Below, piece by piece: positions 41,922 to 50,462 of a stretch of DNA of 64,000 nucleotides. The stretch is from the NCBI GenBank assembly GCA_044340485.1, contig JBIITN010000004.1, positions 1-64,000 on the forward strand, written 5' to 3'. The position numbers and the translations under genes were made by a program. The stretch comes from UBA2093 sp044340485 (GTDB taxonomy: Bacteria > Actinomycetota > Acidimicrobiia > Acidimicrobiales > Ilumatobacteraceae). The first letter of the stretch is position 1. The number at the start of each line of letters is the position of its first letter. The notes beneath the pieces are model-generated. The model had not been told where the DNA came from. It worked only from the letters and a program-made list of their open reading frames with translations, and did no database searches.

Positions 41922-42599
41922 TCAATCGCCTGCCCGTGTTTTTGCATCATCAAAAAGTCGCTGCAACTCGGTGGTGAGTTGAGTCGTGACATCTTTGACA
42001 GCTGAGCGAGGTACCCGACCTTCGGCGTCAAGTGCAACACTGATGGGCTCGCCCACTACCAACACACATTTCTTCAGACGCAAAAACTTCGCACCTTTTG
42101 GCATGACGCCTTCTGTTCCGCCGACACCGACAGGAATAATCGGGACTCGTGCCTTCACCGCTATGTATGCCGAGCCATCCATCAGCGGCTGAACAGTTGG
42201 CCCAGATTTCCGTGTGCCTTCAGGAAACAACACGAGTGGTTCACCTGCTTCAAGCACCTGAATGCAACGCTTTAAGGCTTCACGATCAGCACTTCCACGG
42301 GTCACAGGGAAACCACCGAGCGCAGATAACAACATTGCAGCTGGCTTCTTTTTCCACAATGAGTCTTTCCCCATGAAACGAAGACGACGTGTGGTGATCA
42401 AACCCACCAATGGAATGTCAATGTTAGAACGGTGAATGGGAGCCACGACAAAAGCTCCGGTACGAGGGATGTTGTGGCGACCTACAACTTTCACGCGAAA
42501 CATGATCAACGACAAACCAAGCACTATTGCTCGGCAGAAACGATAGAACGCCTTACTTCCGATGGATTGACCTGCCAAAAAGGAATCAACTTCAGCCAC
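41922..42599 (-). CDS. plsC: 1-acyl-glycerol-3-phosphate acyltransferase
   Basis: A 225-residue membrane-associated acyltransferase that makes phosphatidic acid from lysophosphatidic acid. Seen: the HX4D motif HRSNID, the substrate-binding FPEGTR, then VPIIPVGVGG; a hydrophobic segment (about 23-40) anchors it. GTG 42599 overlaps the cmk stop by 8 bases; the longer upstream frame crosses cmk and is not used. cmk-plsC pairs are common in bacteria. The gene ends 10 bases from the convergent M18 gene. Confidence 0.9.
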   Translation of the reverse strand: MAEVDSFLAGQSIGSKAFYRFCRAIVLGLSLIMFRVKVVGRHNIPRTGAFVVAPIHRSNIDIPLVGLITTRRLRFMGKDSLWKKKPAAMLLSALGGFPVTRGSADREALKRCIQVLEAGEPLVLFPEGTRKSGPTVQPLMDGSAYIAVKARVPIIPVGVGGTEGVMPKGAKFLRLKKCVLVVGEPISVALDAEGRVPRSAVKDVTTQLTTELQRLFDDAKTRAGD

Positions 42600-43254
42600 G
42601 ACCGCTCTCTTTCTCACGTTGTTCAAAAATCTGTGCAATGACTTCAACCACGTCGTTAATTGGCATTGCACTTGAATCAACAATGATCGAGTCTTCATGC
42701 GGACGCAACGGACTGTCTTCACGAGATGAATCCAAGTGGTCCCTCTCAGCAATGGCTTTCTCAATAAGATCCACGTCACCACCAGACTGCAACACGCGTC
42801 GGCGAGCACGTTCTTTCGGCGACGCAGTGAGAAATACCTTCACCATCGCATCTGGGAAGACAACAGTTCCGATATCACGGCCTTCCACTACACCGCCCCC
42901 ATGTGCACGGATCCAAGCACGTTGCTGTTCCCTCATCGCTGCACGCACACTGGAGTGGGCAGCAATAATGCTCACCACTGAAGTCACTTCGTGCCCTCGA
43001 ATGACATCACTCACGTCATCACCGTTGATCACGGCGCTGTCTTTTTCAATCACAATTTTGCTGGTCTCAGCTAACTCACCAACACGATTCACATCATGTA
43101 CGTCGACGCCATCACGGATTACTGCAAACGCGACGCATCTGTACATTGCCCCAGTATCGAGATACGGCAAACCCGTTACACCGGCGACCTTTTTAGCCAC
43201 CGTTGACTTTCCAGCACCCGCAGGACCATCTATCGCGATGACACGCACACTCAC
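42592..43254 (-). CDS. cmk: Cytidylate kinase
   Basis: A 220-residue nucleoside monophosphate kinase that phosphorylates CMP and dCMP. Seen: P-loop IDGPAGAGKST, LDTGAMYRCVA for CMP binding, GRDIGTVVFPDA, and the lid arginines in SPKERARRR. The start GTG 43254 overlaps the guaB1 stop by 4 bases, while a TTG one codon earlier is less likely. It is coupled at both ends: with guaB1 upstream and plsC downstream. Confidence 0.94.
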   Translation of the reverse strand: MSVRVIAIDGPAGAGKSTVAKKVAGVTGLPYLDTGAMYRCVAFAVIRDGVDVHDVNRVGELAETSKIVIEKDSAVINGDDVSDVIRGHEVTSVVSIIAAHSSVRAAMREQQRAWIRAHGGGVVEGRDIGTVVFPDAMVKVFLTASPKERARRRVLQSGGDVDLIEKAIAERDHLDSSREDSPLRPHEDSIIVDSSAMPINDVVEVIAQIFEQREKESGRG

Positions 43255-44687
43255 CAACTTGTGCCCTGCGGACGTCCTTCGTCGTAACCGGCAGCACTTT
43301 GTAGTCCAACCACTGCACGATCCTGAAATTCACGAACAGTCGCGGCGCCCGCATAAGTGCAAGACGAACGCAATCCTGCAACGATTTGATCGATGATGTC
43401 TTCAACACTTGGTCGCACAGGATCCAAATACATACGCGAGGTGCTAATGCCCTCTTCAAATAGTTCTTTCTTTGCACGATCGAGAGCAGACTCTGAACGA
43501 GTTCTGTTCTTTACAGCACGGTTCGATGCCATGCCGAAACTCTCCTTGTACAAGCGCCCTTCGGTGTCACGCATTGTGTCGGCAGCTGATTCGTAGGTGC
43601 CCGCTAGCCAAGAACCAAACATGACATTGGATGCCCCAGCAGCGAGTGCAAGTGCGACATCTCTCGGATATCGCACACCGCCATCTGCCCACACATGCTT
43701 TCCGTGGGATTCGGCTTCTGCTGCGCATTCTAAGACGGCAGTAAATTGTGGTCGACCAACTCCGGTCATCATACGAGTGGTGCACATAGCGCCGGGTCCT
43801 ACACCTACCTTGATGATGTCTGCACCTGCATTAATGAGATCCCTGGTGCCTTGAGCAGTCACAACATTTCCGGCAACAATTTTGGCATCGGGAGCGACAG
43901 CACGGACTTCTTCGATTGCCCGAATAGTGCGACCTTGGTGGCCATGCGCTGTGTCGATCACAAGCACATCGACCCCCATGTTCAAAAGAGCTTTTGCACG
44001 AGTTGCGGGATCACCGTTAATACCCACAGCAACGGAAGTCAGTAAACGACCGTTGGCATCGGTTGCTGGACGATAAATGGTGCTTCTCACCGCACCTTTG
44101 CGCGTAATGCAACCAACGAGTGCACCGTCATCGTCCACTACCGGGGCAAAACTTAAACGTTCCTCTGCCAGTTTGTCGTGCATCTCTTCGGCTGATAAGC
44201 GATCGGACAATGAGAAGATTTCTCGATTCATGACGTTGCGCAACTGAGAAAAACGATCAAAACCCTGCGCGTCATGTTCGGTAAAGATCCCAAGGGGCCG
44301 ATTGTCGGGATCAACAACCACCACAGCACCATGAGCCCGCTTATGAATAAGACTCATTGCCTCCCCCAATGTGTCAGTTTCAAGCAATGTGATGGGCGTT
44401 TCAAAAATTGGATGACGTGACTTCACATAATCAATCACGATTTCGACAATGTCGACAGGAATGTCTTGTGGCAAGACCGCCACACCGCCACGACGTGCCA
44501 CTGTTTCTGACATTCGTCGTCCCGCCACAGCAGTCATGTTTGACACCACAATGGGAATGCTGGTGCCGAGTTCATCTGGCGTCGTCAGGTCTACTTCCAA
44601 ACGAGATCCAACAGTGGAAAGGCTTGGAACCATGAAGACGTCGTTATACGTCAGATCATGTGAGGGTATGTCGTTGAGGAAGCGCAT
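43251..44687 (-). CDS. guaB1: GuaB1-family IMPDH-related enzyme (probable GMP reductase)
   Basis: A 478-residue TIM-barrel enzyme of the actinobacterial GuaB1 group, with MRFLNDIPSHDLTYNDVFMVP at the start, tandem CBS domains (about 95-205) inserted in the barrel, and the catalytic-cysteine loop GVGPGAMCTTRMMTG. GuaB1 proteins lack IMP dehydrogenase function in mycobacteria and are described as GMP reductases, converting GMP to IMP with NADPH; I infer the same here. ATG 44687 matches the family N terminus; 44753 would add an unrelated leader. A TACTCT box 11 bases upstream may be its -10. Its stop overlaps cmk. Confidence 0.88.
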   Translation of the reverse strand: MRFLNDIPSHDLTYNDVFMVPSLSTVGSRLEVDLTTPDELGTSIPIVVSNMTAVAGRRMSETVARRGGVAVLPQDIPVDIVEIVIDYVKSRHPIFETPITLLETDTLGEAMSLIHKRAHGAVVVVDPDNRPLGIFTEHDAQGFDRFSQLRNVMNREIFSLSDRLSAEEMHDKLAEERLSFAPVVDDDGALVGCITRKGAVRSTIYRPATDANGRLLTSVAVGINGDPATRAKALLNMGVDVLVIDTAHGHQGRTIRAIEEVRAVAPDAKIVAGNVVTAQGTRDLINAGADIIKVGVGPGAMCTTRMMTGVGRPQFTAVLECAAEAESHGKHVWADGGVRYPRDVALALAAGASNVMFGSWLAGTYESAADTMRDTEGRLYKESFGMASNRAVKNRTRSESALDRAKKELFEEGISTSRMYLDPVRPSVEDIIDQIVAGLRSSCTYAGAATVREFQDRAVVGLQSAAGYDEGRPQGTSW

Positions 44688-44702
44688 AGAGCATTTCAAG
44701 AG

Positions 44703-44708
44703 TACCGT
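44703..44708 (+). promoter_or_regulatory. -10 box of a leaderless promoter (44715 hydrolase)
   Basis: TACCGT, 6 bases before ATG 44715. Confidence 0.5.
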
Positions 44709-44714
44709 GTGAAC

Positions 44715-45410
44715 ATGAGCAACTCTGCGAACACTCCTGTTGTGCTTATCCACGGATGGGCAGGCTCATACCGAGAAACATGGGAGAAACCGGGGATTAA
44801 CGCCCTTCTTGAAGATGTGGGTCGCACAGTGCTGGGAATTGACTTATTAGGTCACGGCGATGCCGAGAAACCCCACGATCCCAATGCTTACGAACATCTC
44901 GATACATGGCTTCTCGATCAACTTCCGCCCGACCGGCCAGTTGATGTGGTGGCATTTTCTCTTGGCGCTCTCACTACATTGTCTGCGCTCGTCGCGGCAC
45001 CGCACAGATTCCGTCGGGTTGTTCTTGCTGGCATTGGCGATGGCGTTTTCCACGAAGCTGATCCCGCGCGAGCTGAGCGCATCATCGCTGGTATGGAGGG
45101 TCGCGCTGACGAAACAGATACTTTTGCAGCGCTATTTCGTCAGTATGGACACACTCGTGGAAACGACACCGCGGCTCTAATTGCAGTTTTGAAACGACCC
45201 CGACAATCTCCTCTATCTAGGGCCCAACTGTCAGCCATTACTAACGACGTCACCGTCGTGATTGGTGACAAGGATTTCGCCGGACCGGCAGACGAACTCG
45301 CTACATCTTTCCCTAATGGTCGTCTTGTCACGTTGCGAAATACGGACCATTTCGCGACACCGGAGTCATTTCCATTTATTGATGCGGTTCTCGAGGTCAT
45401 GTCGGCGTAG
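44715..45410 (+). CDS. Alpha/beta-hydrolase fold enzyme
   Basis: A 231-residue hydrolase: VVLIHGWAGSYRETW (HG oxyanion), GIDLLGHGDAEKP, the nucleophile elbow in VVAFSLGALTT (A-x-S-x-G rather than G-x-S-x-G), the acid in VVIGDKDFAGP and the His in NTDHFATP. The substrate is unknown. ATG 44715 is favoured by the TACCGT box; a GTG two codons earlier is possible. It is divergent from guaB1 and followed by the Sua5 gene in the same direction. Confidence 0.86.
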   Translation: MSNSANTPVVLIHGWAGSYRETWEKPGINALLEDVGRTVLGIDLLGHGDAEKPHDPNAYEHLDTWLLDQLPPDRPVDVVAFSLGALTTLSALVAAPHRFRRVVLAGIGDGVFHEADPARAERIIAGMEGRADETDTFAALFRQYGHTRGNDTAALIAVLKRPRQSPLSRAQLSAITNDVTVVIGDKDFAGPADELATSFPNGRLVTLRNTDHFATPESFPFIDAVLEVMSA

Positions 45411-45472
45411 TCGGCTGTTTTGCATCATGCTCTACACAGTTGGCTTTGCACAGTTAGATTCGCACTCATTTC

Positions 45473-46402
45473 ATGACTAGATCAGCCCCGATAACAACAG
45501 ATGTTGACCGTGCGATTGACATCTTGCAACACGGTGGTGTTGTCGCAATCCCGACAGAAACCGTGTATGGCTTGGGTGCCTGTGTCAGCCATCATGCAGC
45601 AATTCGTCGCGTTTTTGAAATAAAAAAGCGTCCACATGATCACCCACTTATTGTTCACATCGGTCCAGAAGCAGACATCGAACATTGGGGCCTCTTTAAC
45701 AGCGATGCATTGCAATTGGCACAGACGTGCTGGCCTGGCCCCATCACACTTTTAGTGCCCCGCACTACTGCCGTGCCTGACATCGTGACGGGAGGACGTG
45801 ACAGCGTTGCAATTCGAATGCCCTCTCATCCGATCACTCAAGATCTTTTGTCACGAGTTGCCGATGGCGTTGTCGCTCCCTCTGCAAACACATTCGGACA
45901 TGTCAGTCCCACCACGGCACAACATGTGCATGATGACATCGGAGCAGAGGTCGATCTCATCCTTGATGGCGGATCTTGCGACATCGGCGTTGAGTCCACG
46001 ATCGTTGACTGCACTACATCACCTCCACAAATTGTTCGCCCAGGAGCAATCACACGAGTTGAAATTGAAAAAATACTGTCGATAACTGTGGCCGATACCG
46101 AGGGACCATCGCGTGCGCCCGGAATGCTCGCCTCTCATTACGCACCGCGCATCCCAGTAGAGCTAGTGGAATCGACCCGTGAAGGCCGTGATCTTCTCAC
46201 CCGACACAAAAGGCAGTACCGCCATAGCGTGATGATTCACCATGATGATCTCGCGGAGTATGCCGCACTTTTGTATCGAGATCTGCGTCATGCCGAAGAC
46301 ATGGATTACGACGCAATCATCGCAGTCTTGCCTCCCAATGAAGGACTTGGCATTGCAATTCGCGATCGCCTTCAAAAGGCAGCCACACCAAAGCAGCAGT
46401 AA
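45473..46402 (+). CDS. Threonylcarbamoyl-AMP synthase, Sua5 type
   Basis: A 309-residue enzyme that uses threonine, bicarbonate and ATP to make the precursor of the t6A37 tRNA modification. Seen: GGVVAIPTETVYGLGA, KKRPHDHPLIVHI, PSANTFGHVSPTTA and VESTIVD of the YrdC domain (1-200), the linker RAPGMLASHYAPRIPVEL, and a C-terminal Sua5 domain (about 215-309). A TAGATT box 12 bases before the ATG may be the -10, giving a very short leader. Confidence 0.93.
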   Translation: MTRSAPITTDVDRAIDILQHGGVVAIPTETVYGLGACVSHHAAIRRVFEIKKRPHDHPLIVHIGPEADIEHWGLFNSDALQLAQTCWPGPITLLVPRTTAVPDIVTGGRDSVAIRMPSHPITQDLLSRVADGVVAPSANTFGHVSPTTAQHVHDDIGAEVDLILDGGSCDIGVESTIVDCTTSPPQIVRPGAITRVEIEKILSITVADTEGPSRAPGMLASHYAPRIPVELVESTREGRDLLTRHKRQYRHSVMIHHDDLAEYAALLYRDLRHAEDMDYDAIIAVLPPNEGLGIAIRDRLQKAATPKQQ

Positions 46403-46406
46403 CACG

Positions 46407-46994
46407 TTATGTATGAAGCTCTTCCCAATTGATCTGATTCACAGACTCAACAAACAGGTCACGGACCTCTTCGGCAGACACACGTCTTTGACCCGAAATA
46501 GCTGACACTGTGATACTCACCATGCTCGCCCCCGCTTCGGGCACAATGTCAAATCGCACCCAGCAAGCAAATGGATCACGCACCACCATTTCCAAGACAT
46601 AGGGACTCTCATCTATAGCGACATCTCCGTGCCACGACGACGCAATGAGCAATGCCTCAAATGCTTCCACTGGCAGACAATCGATTGTGAACGAAGAAAC
46701 ATCTCGAGACAAACGATGTGTATCCACTGTTTTCACATCGGACGATATTTTGTCGCCGGAGGAGGTCCTTTTGCCAGACGATGACATGCCGGACTGTGCT
46801 GTGACATCTGAAGTTGACTTCGCAGTAGATGTCACTTCTAACAGAGCAAGGCGAAGCGCTTCATTTAACTGTTGCATTGCTTCATGAGTTCCCCCAACAT
46901 CTGGATGACACACGCGTGCTTTTTCTCGCCACGCATCTTTAATAACATCCACTGAGGAATCTGCAGAGATGCCGAGCGTGACAAATGGGTCCAT
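46407..46994 (-). CDS. J-domain protein with unknown C-terminal domain
   Basis: A 195-residue protein. Residues 1-50 form a minimal J domain: DPFVTLGISADSSVDVIKDAWREKARVCHPDVGG, with the HPD at 29-31 that stimulates DnaK ATPase. A serine/threonine-rich linker (about 55-90) leads to a C-terminal domain of about 95 residues (SFTIDCLPVEAFEALL to WEEL) with alternating strands that I do not recognise; the shape suggests a helix-grip or similar fold. It may bring a particular client to DnaK. It starts exactly at the crotonase stop and is probably co-transcribed with it. Confidence 0.78.
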   Translation of the reverse strand: MDPFVTLGISADSSVDVIKDAWREKARVCHPDVGGTHEAMQQLNEALRLALLEVTSTAKSTSDVTAQSGMSSSGKRTSSGDKISSDVKTVDTHRLSRDVSSFTIDCLPVEAFEALLIASSWHGDVAIDESPYVLEMVVRDPFACWVRFDIVPEAGASMVSITVSAISGQRRVSAEEVRDLFVESVNQINWEELHT

Positions 46995-47803
46995 TAGCGA
47001 CCTTTGAAATCAGGTTCGCGCTTTTCCATAAACGCAGCGACTCCCTCTCGGAAGTCCTTTGTACGAAACAGCGGCAATAGTTGCAAAAACACGTGGTGAA
47101 CGTTCTGCTCAAATGTCTCTGTTTCTGCAGCCCTCATCATTCGCTTAATCGCGCGCACAGCAAGAGGTGCATTGGCTGCGATTTCCGAAGCCAGTTGACG
47201 ACTAAATGTCATCAGTTCCTCTGGAGCCACCACGTGGTTCACTAAACCCAACTCCAACGACTCTTGTGCCATCAAGGTGCGCCCAGTGAATGAGATCTCA
47301 GCAGCTTTGGCGTATCCAACAATGCGTGGCAGTAACCATGTACCACCACTTTCTGGCAGAATGCCCCGCTTGGCAAACCCCGGCGCCAATTTGGCGGTAT
47401 TAGACGCAATTCGAATGTCCGCACCCAGTGCAATGTCGAGACCGTACCCAGCAGCACCACCATTCAGTGCACAAATCACCGGTGTATCAATACCGTGCAA
47501 CACGATGGGCGGAGCATTCCGCAAATCGAACTCCACAATGTTGGCACTGCCATCACCATCGAGAACTCCCAATGATTCACTTTTGCCCGACTGTGAACCA
47601 AGATCTAGCCCTGCGCAGAAGGCACGGCCTGCACCAGTCAAGATGATGCATCGCGCATCTGGATTGTGATCAGCTTCAAGAAATGCGGCAGAAAGTTGAT
47701 CAAGCATTGGGCCACTGATCGTGTTCATTCGCTCCGGCGCATTCAAGGTAATGGTGGCAATGTGGTCAGAGACCTCAAGGAGTACTTCGGGCTGTGTCGT
47801 CAT
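46994..47803 (-). CDS. Crotonase-family protein without the two hydratase glutamates
   Basis: A 269-residue crotonase-fold protein with the oxyanion region CAGLDLG and C-terminal FMEKREPDFKGR. At the place of the first catalytic Glu of hydratases it has Asp (AAGYGLDIALGAD) and at the second Phe (APGFAKRGI), with a Glu a few residues later in GILPESGG. It is thus more like isomerase or other non-hydratase members, and should not be called an enoyl-CoA hydratase without proof. ATG 47803 is set by TACGGT 6 bases upstream. It is divergent from the phosphatase gene. Confidence 0.85.
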   Translation of the reverse strand: MTTQPEVLLEVSDHIATITLNAPERMNTISGPMLDQLSAAFLEADHNPDARCIILTGAGRAFCAGLDLGSQSGKSESLGVLDGDGSANIVEFDLRNAPPIVLHGIDTPVICALNGGAAGYGLDIALGADIRIASNTAKLAPGFAKRGILPESGGTWLLPRIVGYAKAAEISFTGRTLMAQESLELGLVNHVVAPEELMTFSRQLASEIAANAPLAVRAIKRMMRAAETETFEQNVHHVFLQLLPLFRTKDFREGVAAFMEKREPDFKGR

Positions 47804-47809
47804 GGCATA

Positions 47810-47815
47810 ACCGTA
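47810..47815 (-). promoter_or_regulatory. -10 box of a leaderless promoter (crotonase gene)
   Basis: TACGGT on the minus strand, 6 bases before ATG 47803. Confidence 0.5.
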
Positions 47816-47872
47816 GCGGTACAACTATCCCTGCATAGAAGAATGCATACGCGGGCATGAGAGAATGGCGCC

Positions 47873-48550
47873 GTGGCTGATCATGTCGACTCAACAAGCG
47901 TTGCCCAACCCACTCTTGATGCGGTACTCGGTGATGTTTGCCGGGTGCTCTTGATTCGCCATGGACGTTCGGCAAATGTTGTGCCAGGTAGTCCTGAGAG
48001 CGCCGATCCCGACCTACACGAGTCAGGCATCGAACAAGCAATTGCATTGGGAGAAAGACTCTCTGGAGTTTCTTTATCCGGGGTGTACTCAAGCCATTTA
48101 AAACGCGCATTCCGTACCGCCCATCATGTAGCAGCACATCACAATCTCGATGTCACCGTGTACGAAGATCTCGAAGAGGTACGCCTTGGCGATTGGTCAA
48201 ATGGTGAATTTCGTCGACGCGCCGCACTTAAAGATCCCGAATTTCTTGCTTGGTATGCAACTGGTCGCTGGGACGGCATACCAAATGCCGAAACCGACGA
48301 ACAATTGCGCACGCGCGTCACTACACGCGTTGATGCCATTGCAGCTCAGCATCTCGGTGAGACCATTGCAGTTGTTGCCCATGGCGGAGTAATCAACGCC
48401 TATCTCGCCGCATCTCTTCACACTCCTCGGTCACTGTGGATGAAAGTGGAAAACACCAGTATCACAACAGTCAATGTGAACCACACCAATAAAAGTGTTC
48501 TTACAATTAATGACTGCCACCATCTGTACGACCATCTGTATAACGACTAG
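47873..48550 (+). CDS. Histidine phosphatase (phosphoglycerate-mutase-like)
   Basis: A 225-residue member of the histidine phosphatase superfamily. Seen: the phosphoryl-acceptor motif LIRHGRSAN, SSHLKRAFRTAHHVA, EVRLGDWSNGEF and the second His in VVAHGGVINAYLA. It could act on phosphosugars, phospholipid heads or cobalamin-type substrates; the short lid gives no decision. The GTG start has GAGAAT 6 bases upstream, a poor -10 that fits the leaderless spacing. An N-terminal extension of about 25 residues precedes the fold. Confidence 0.88.
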   Translation: MADHVDSTSVAQPTLDAVLGDVCRVLLIRHGRSANVVPGSPESADPDLHESGIEQAIALGERLSGVSLSGVYSSHLKRAFRTAHHVAAHHNLDVTVYEDLEEVRLGDWSNGEFRRRAALKDPEFLAWYATGRWDGIPNAETDEQLRTRVTTRVDAIAAQHLGETIAVVAHGGVINAYLAASLHTPRSLWMKVENTSITTVNVNHTNKSVLTINDCHHLYDHLYND

Positions 48551-48577
48551 TTTTAAAAATCAGAAAGAAACAGCACC

Positions 48578-49525
48578 ATGACTACTAAACCGGCCCCTAT
48601 TCGGTCCACCATCAGTGAGAAACTCGGCATCGAATACCCAATCGTGCAAGCACCTATGGGCTGGATTGCGCGTTCACAGTTAGCTTCTGCGGTGTCGAAT
48701 GCCGGAGGATTAGGAATCATTGAAACATCTTCTGGTGAACTTGATGAAGTGAAACAAGAGATCGCCACGATGCGACAACTCACCGACAAACCATTCGGAG
48801 TGAACATCGCCCAATTGTTCGTGCGCGATCCAGCCATTGTTGATTTCGTCATTGAACAAGGTGTCACATTTGTGACCACTTCGGCTGGCGATCCCACCAA
48901 GTACACCCAGAAACTCAAATCCGCCGGACTCACCGTCTTTCACGTGGTACCCACGTTGGCCTCCGCATTGAAAGCGGTTGATGCTGGCGTTGACGGACTT
49001 GTAGTGGAAGGCGCTGAAGGAGGCGGCTTTAAAAATCCCCGCGATGTCTCGACAATGGTGTTGTTGCCTCTCGTCGCCGAACGCGTGAACGTGCCAATCA
49101 TTGCGGCTGGTGGAATTACTGATGGTGTGTCCATGGCTGCCGCATTTGCTCTCGGTGCCCACGGGGTTCAGATGGGAACACGAATGGTGTCTGCGAAGGA
49201 GTCACCCGTCCATGACAACTGGAAGAATGCGATTGTTAACGCCGCAGAGACAGACACTGTCTTTTTGAATCGCTTTGGTAAGCCTTCACTTCGTGCACTG
49301 CGCACCGAACGCACCACGCGACTCGAGCGTGAAGACTCTTTCGGCATGGAAGAATTGTCACGCGCACAAGAGCTGTATTTCGGTGGCGACATGGAGGCTG
49401 CAGTGGCGCTCACAGGTCAAGTGTGTGGGCGAATCACCTCGATCGAGTCAGTGCAAGACATCCTGTGGTCAACGGCGCAAGAATTTCATGATCGTGTGAA
49501 TCAGTTGCAACGCCACAGCATCTGA
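48578..49525 (+). CDS. Nitronate monooxygenase / NPD-family FMN enzyme
   Basis: A 315-residue TIM-barrel flavoenzyme. Seen: YPIVQAPMGWIARSQLASAVSNAGGLG, VVEGAEGGGFKNP (FMN phosphate and product loop, with Gly replacing the usual His in class I AGGH), IIAAGGITDG and LGAHGVQMGTRMV. Family members oxidise alkyl nitronates or reduce quinones and enoyl-ACP; the missing His suggests that classic nitronate activity is not assured. The ATG lies 27 bases after the phosphatase stop, with a weak AGAAAG site. Confidence 0.85.
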   Translation: MTTKPAPIRSTISEKLGIEYPIVQAPMGWIARSQLASAVSNAGGLGIIETSSGELDEVKQEIATMRQLTDKPFGVNIAQLFVRDPAIVDFVIEQGVTFVTTSAGDPTKYTQKLKSAGLTVFHVVPTLASALKAVDAGVDGLVVEGAEGGGFKNPRDVSTMVLLPLVAERVNVPIIAAGGITDGVSMAAAFALGAHGVQMGTRMVSAKESPVHDNWKNAIVNAAETDTVFLNRFGKPSLRALRTERTTRLEREDSFGMEELSRAQELYFGGDMEAAVALTGQVCGRITSIESVQDILWSTAQEFHDRVNQLQRHSI

Positions 49526-49526
49526 A

Positions 49527-50450
49527 TCACAAAGACACGGTTTCAGACGTAGTCACTTTTATTTGCGCTACATCGGAAGATGACTGCAGCACCAGGTTGC
49601 ATGTAGCCAACCAAAAAGCGGTCGCGCCTGCAATGTGTAGTGCAACTAACCCGGCAGGTACTCCCGTGAAGTATTGCCAATACCCCACACCTGCTTGTGT
49701 CAGCGTCACAATCACAAGAGTATTCATCGCAGAGTCCAAATTGGATCGCATGGTCCCCGTAGGCAATGACCGAATCGACATGTACAAGAGCACCATTAAT
49801 GCCAGCGTCAGCAATACAAACACACTGTGTGTTTGAACAACCATGCGTAACTCGAATCCAAAACGAGGTGCATTTTCATCACCAGCGTGTGGACCTGTTG
49901 CAGTTACTACAGTTCCCAACACGATGGTGACCGCAGATGCAATCACCATCGCAACTAGGTAGCGATCCACATACGTTCTGGTCGTACGAAAAAACGGAGT
50001 ATTTACCGGCACCAACGCACGTTTATGCAACGCAAGGGCACATGCCACCAAGACCATAGAAACAAGAAAGTGCGTCATGTTCGATAATGGATGTAAGCCG
50101 GTGAGCACCACCACTCCACCGATCACAATCTGTGCAAGAACTCCAACCACAAGCGACCATGCCAGCCACACAAGATCCCGTCGAAAAGGACGAATGCCAT
50201 GTGCGGCAAGTACTGCCAGAATCACCGAAACGGATACCACTCCTGTGAACAGACGATTGATTTGCTCAATTGCCGTATGACTAGACGACACATCAATCAA
50301 TTTTTCAGAGTTGCAATTCGGCCAATCTTCACAGCCGAGCCCAGATCCCGTCAGTCGAACAGCAGCGCCAGACACAACGATGATGCACAGTGACGCAAGT
50401 GCAGCAGCAGTGAGTCGACGAAACGTGGTATCTGAAACCCGTAACGCCAT
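49527..50450 (-). CDS. ctaA: Heme A synthase (COX15/CtaA)
   Basis: A 307-residue integral membrane enzyme that oxidises heme O to heme A for cytochrome oxidase. Eight hydrophobic helices are visible. Seen: the extracytoplasmic cysteine pair Cys40 and Cys46, His58 and Glu62 in HTAIEQINR, a second His in THFLVS, then QTHSVFVLL and LHIAGATAFW for heme ligands, as in Bacillus CtaA. A TAGTTT box 6 bases before the ATG gives it a leaderless promoter inside the gap after the SDR gene. No other oxidase genes are visible in the window. Confidence 0.93.
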   Translation of the reverse strand: MALRVSDTTFRRLTAAALASLCIIVVSGAAVRLTGSGLGCEDWPNCNSEKLIDVSSSHTAIEQINRLFTGVVSVSVILAVLAAHGIRPFRRDLVWLAWSLVVGVLAQIVIGGVVVLTGLHPLSNMTHFLVSMVLVACALALHKRALVPVNTPFFRTTRTYVDRYLVAMVIASAVTIVLGTVVTATGPHAGDENAPRFGFELRMVVQTHSVFVLLTLALMVLLYMSIRSLPTGTMRSNLDSAMNTLVIVTLTQAGVGYWQYFTGVPAGLVALHIAGATAFWLATCNLVLQSSSDVAQIKVTTSETVSL

Positions 50451-50456
50451 AACAAA

Positions 50457-50462
50457 AAACTA
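50457..50462 (-). promoter_or_regulatory. -10 box of a leaderless promoter (ctaA)
   Basis: TAGTTT on the minus strand, 6 bases before ATG 50450; it overlaps the stop of the upstream SDR gene. Confidence 0.4.

Noticed and set aside
42600..42809. Extended N terminus of PlsC across cmk
   Set aside because: The 70 extra residues are antiframe to cmk and unlike PlsC; GTG 42599 restores the usual start.
47832..47847. TGCAT-N6-ATGCA dyad upstream of the phosphatase gene
   Set aside because: Five-base arms of this kind are expected by chance in a window of this size, and it is not placed at a -10 or -35.
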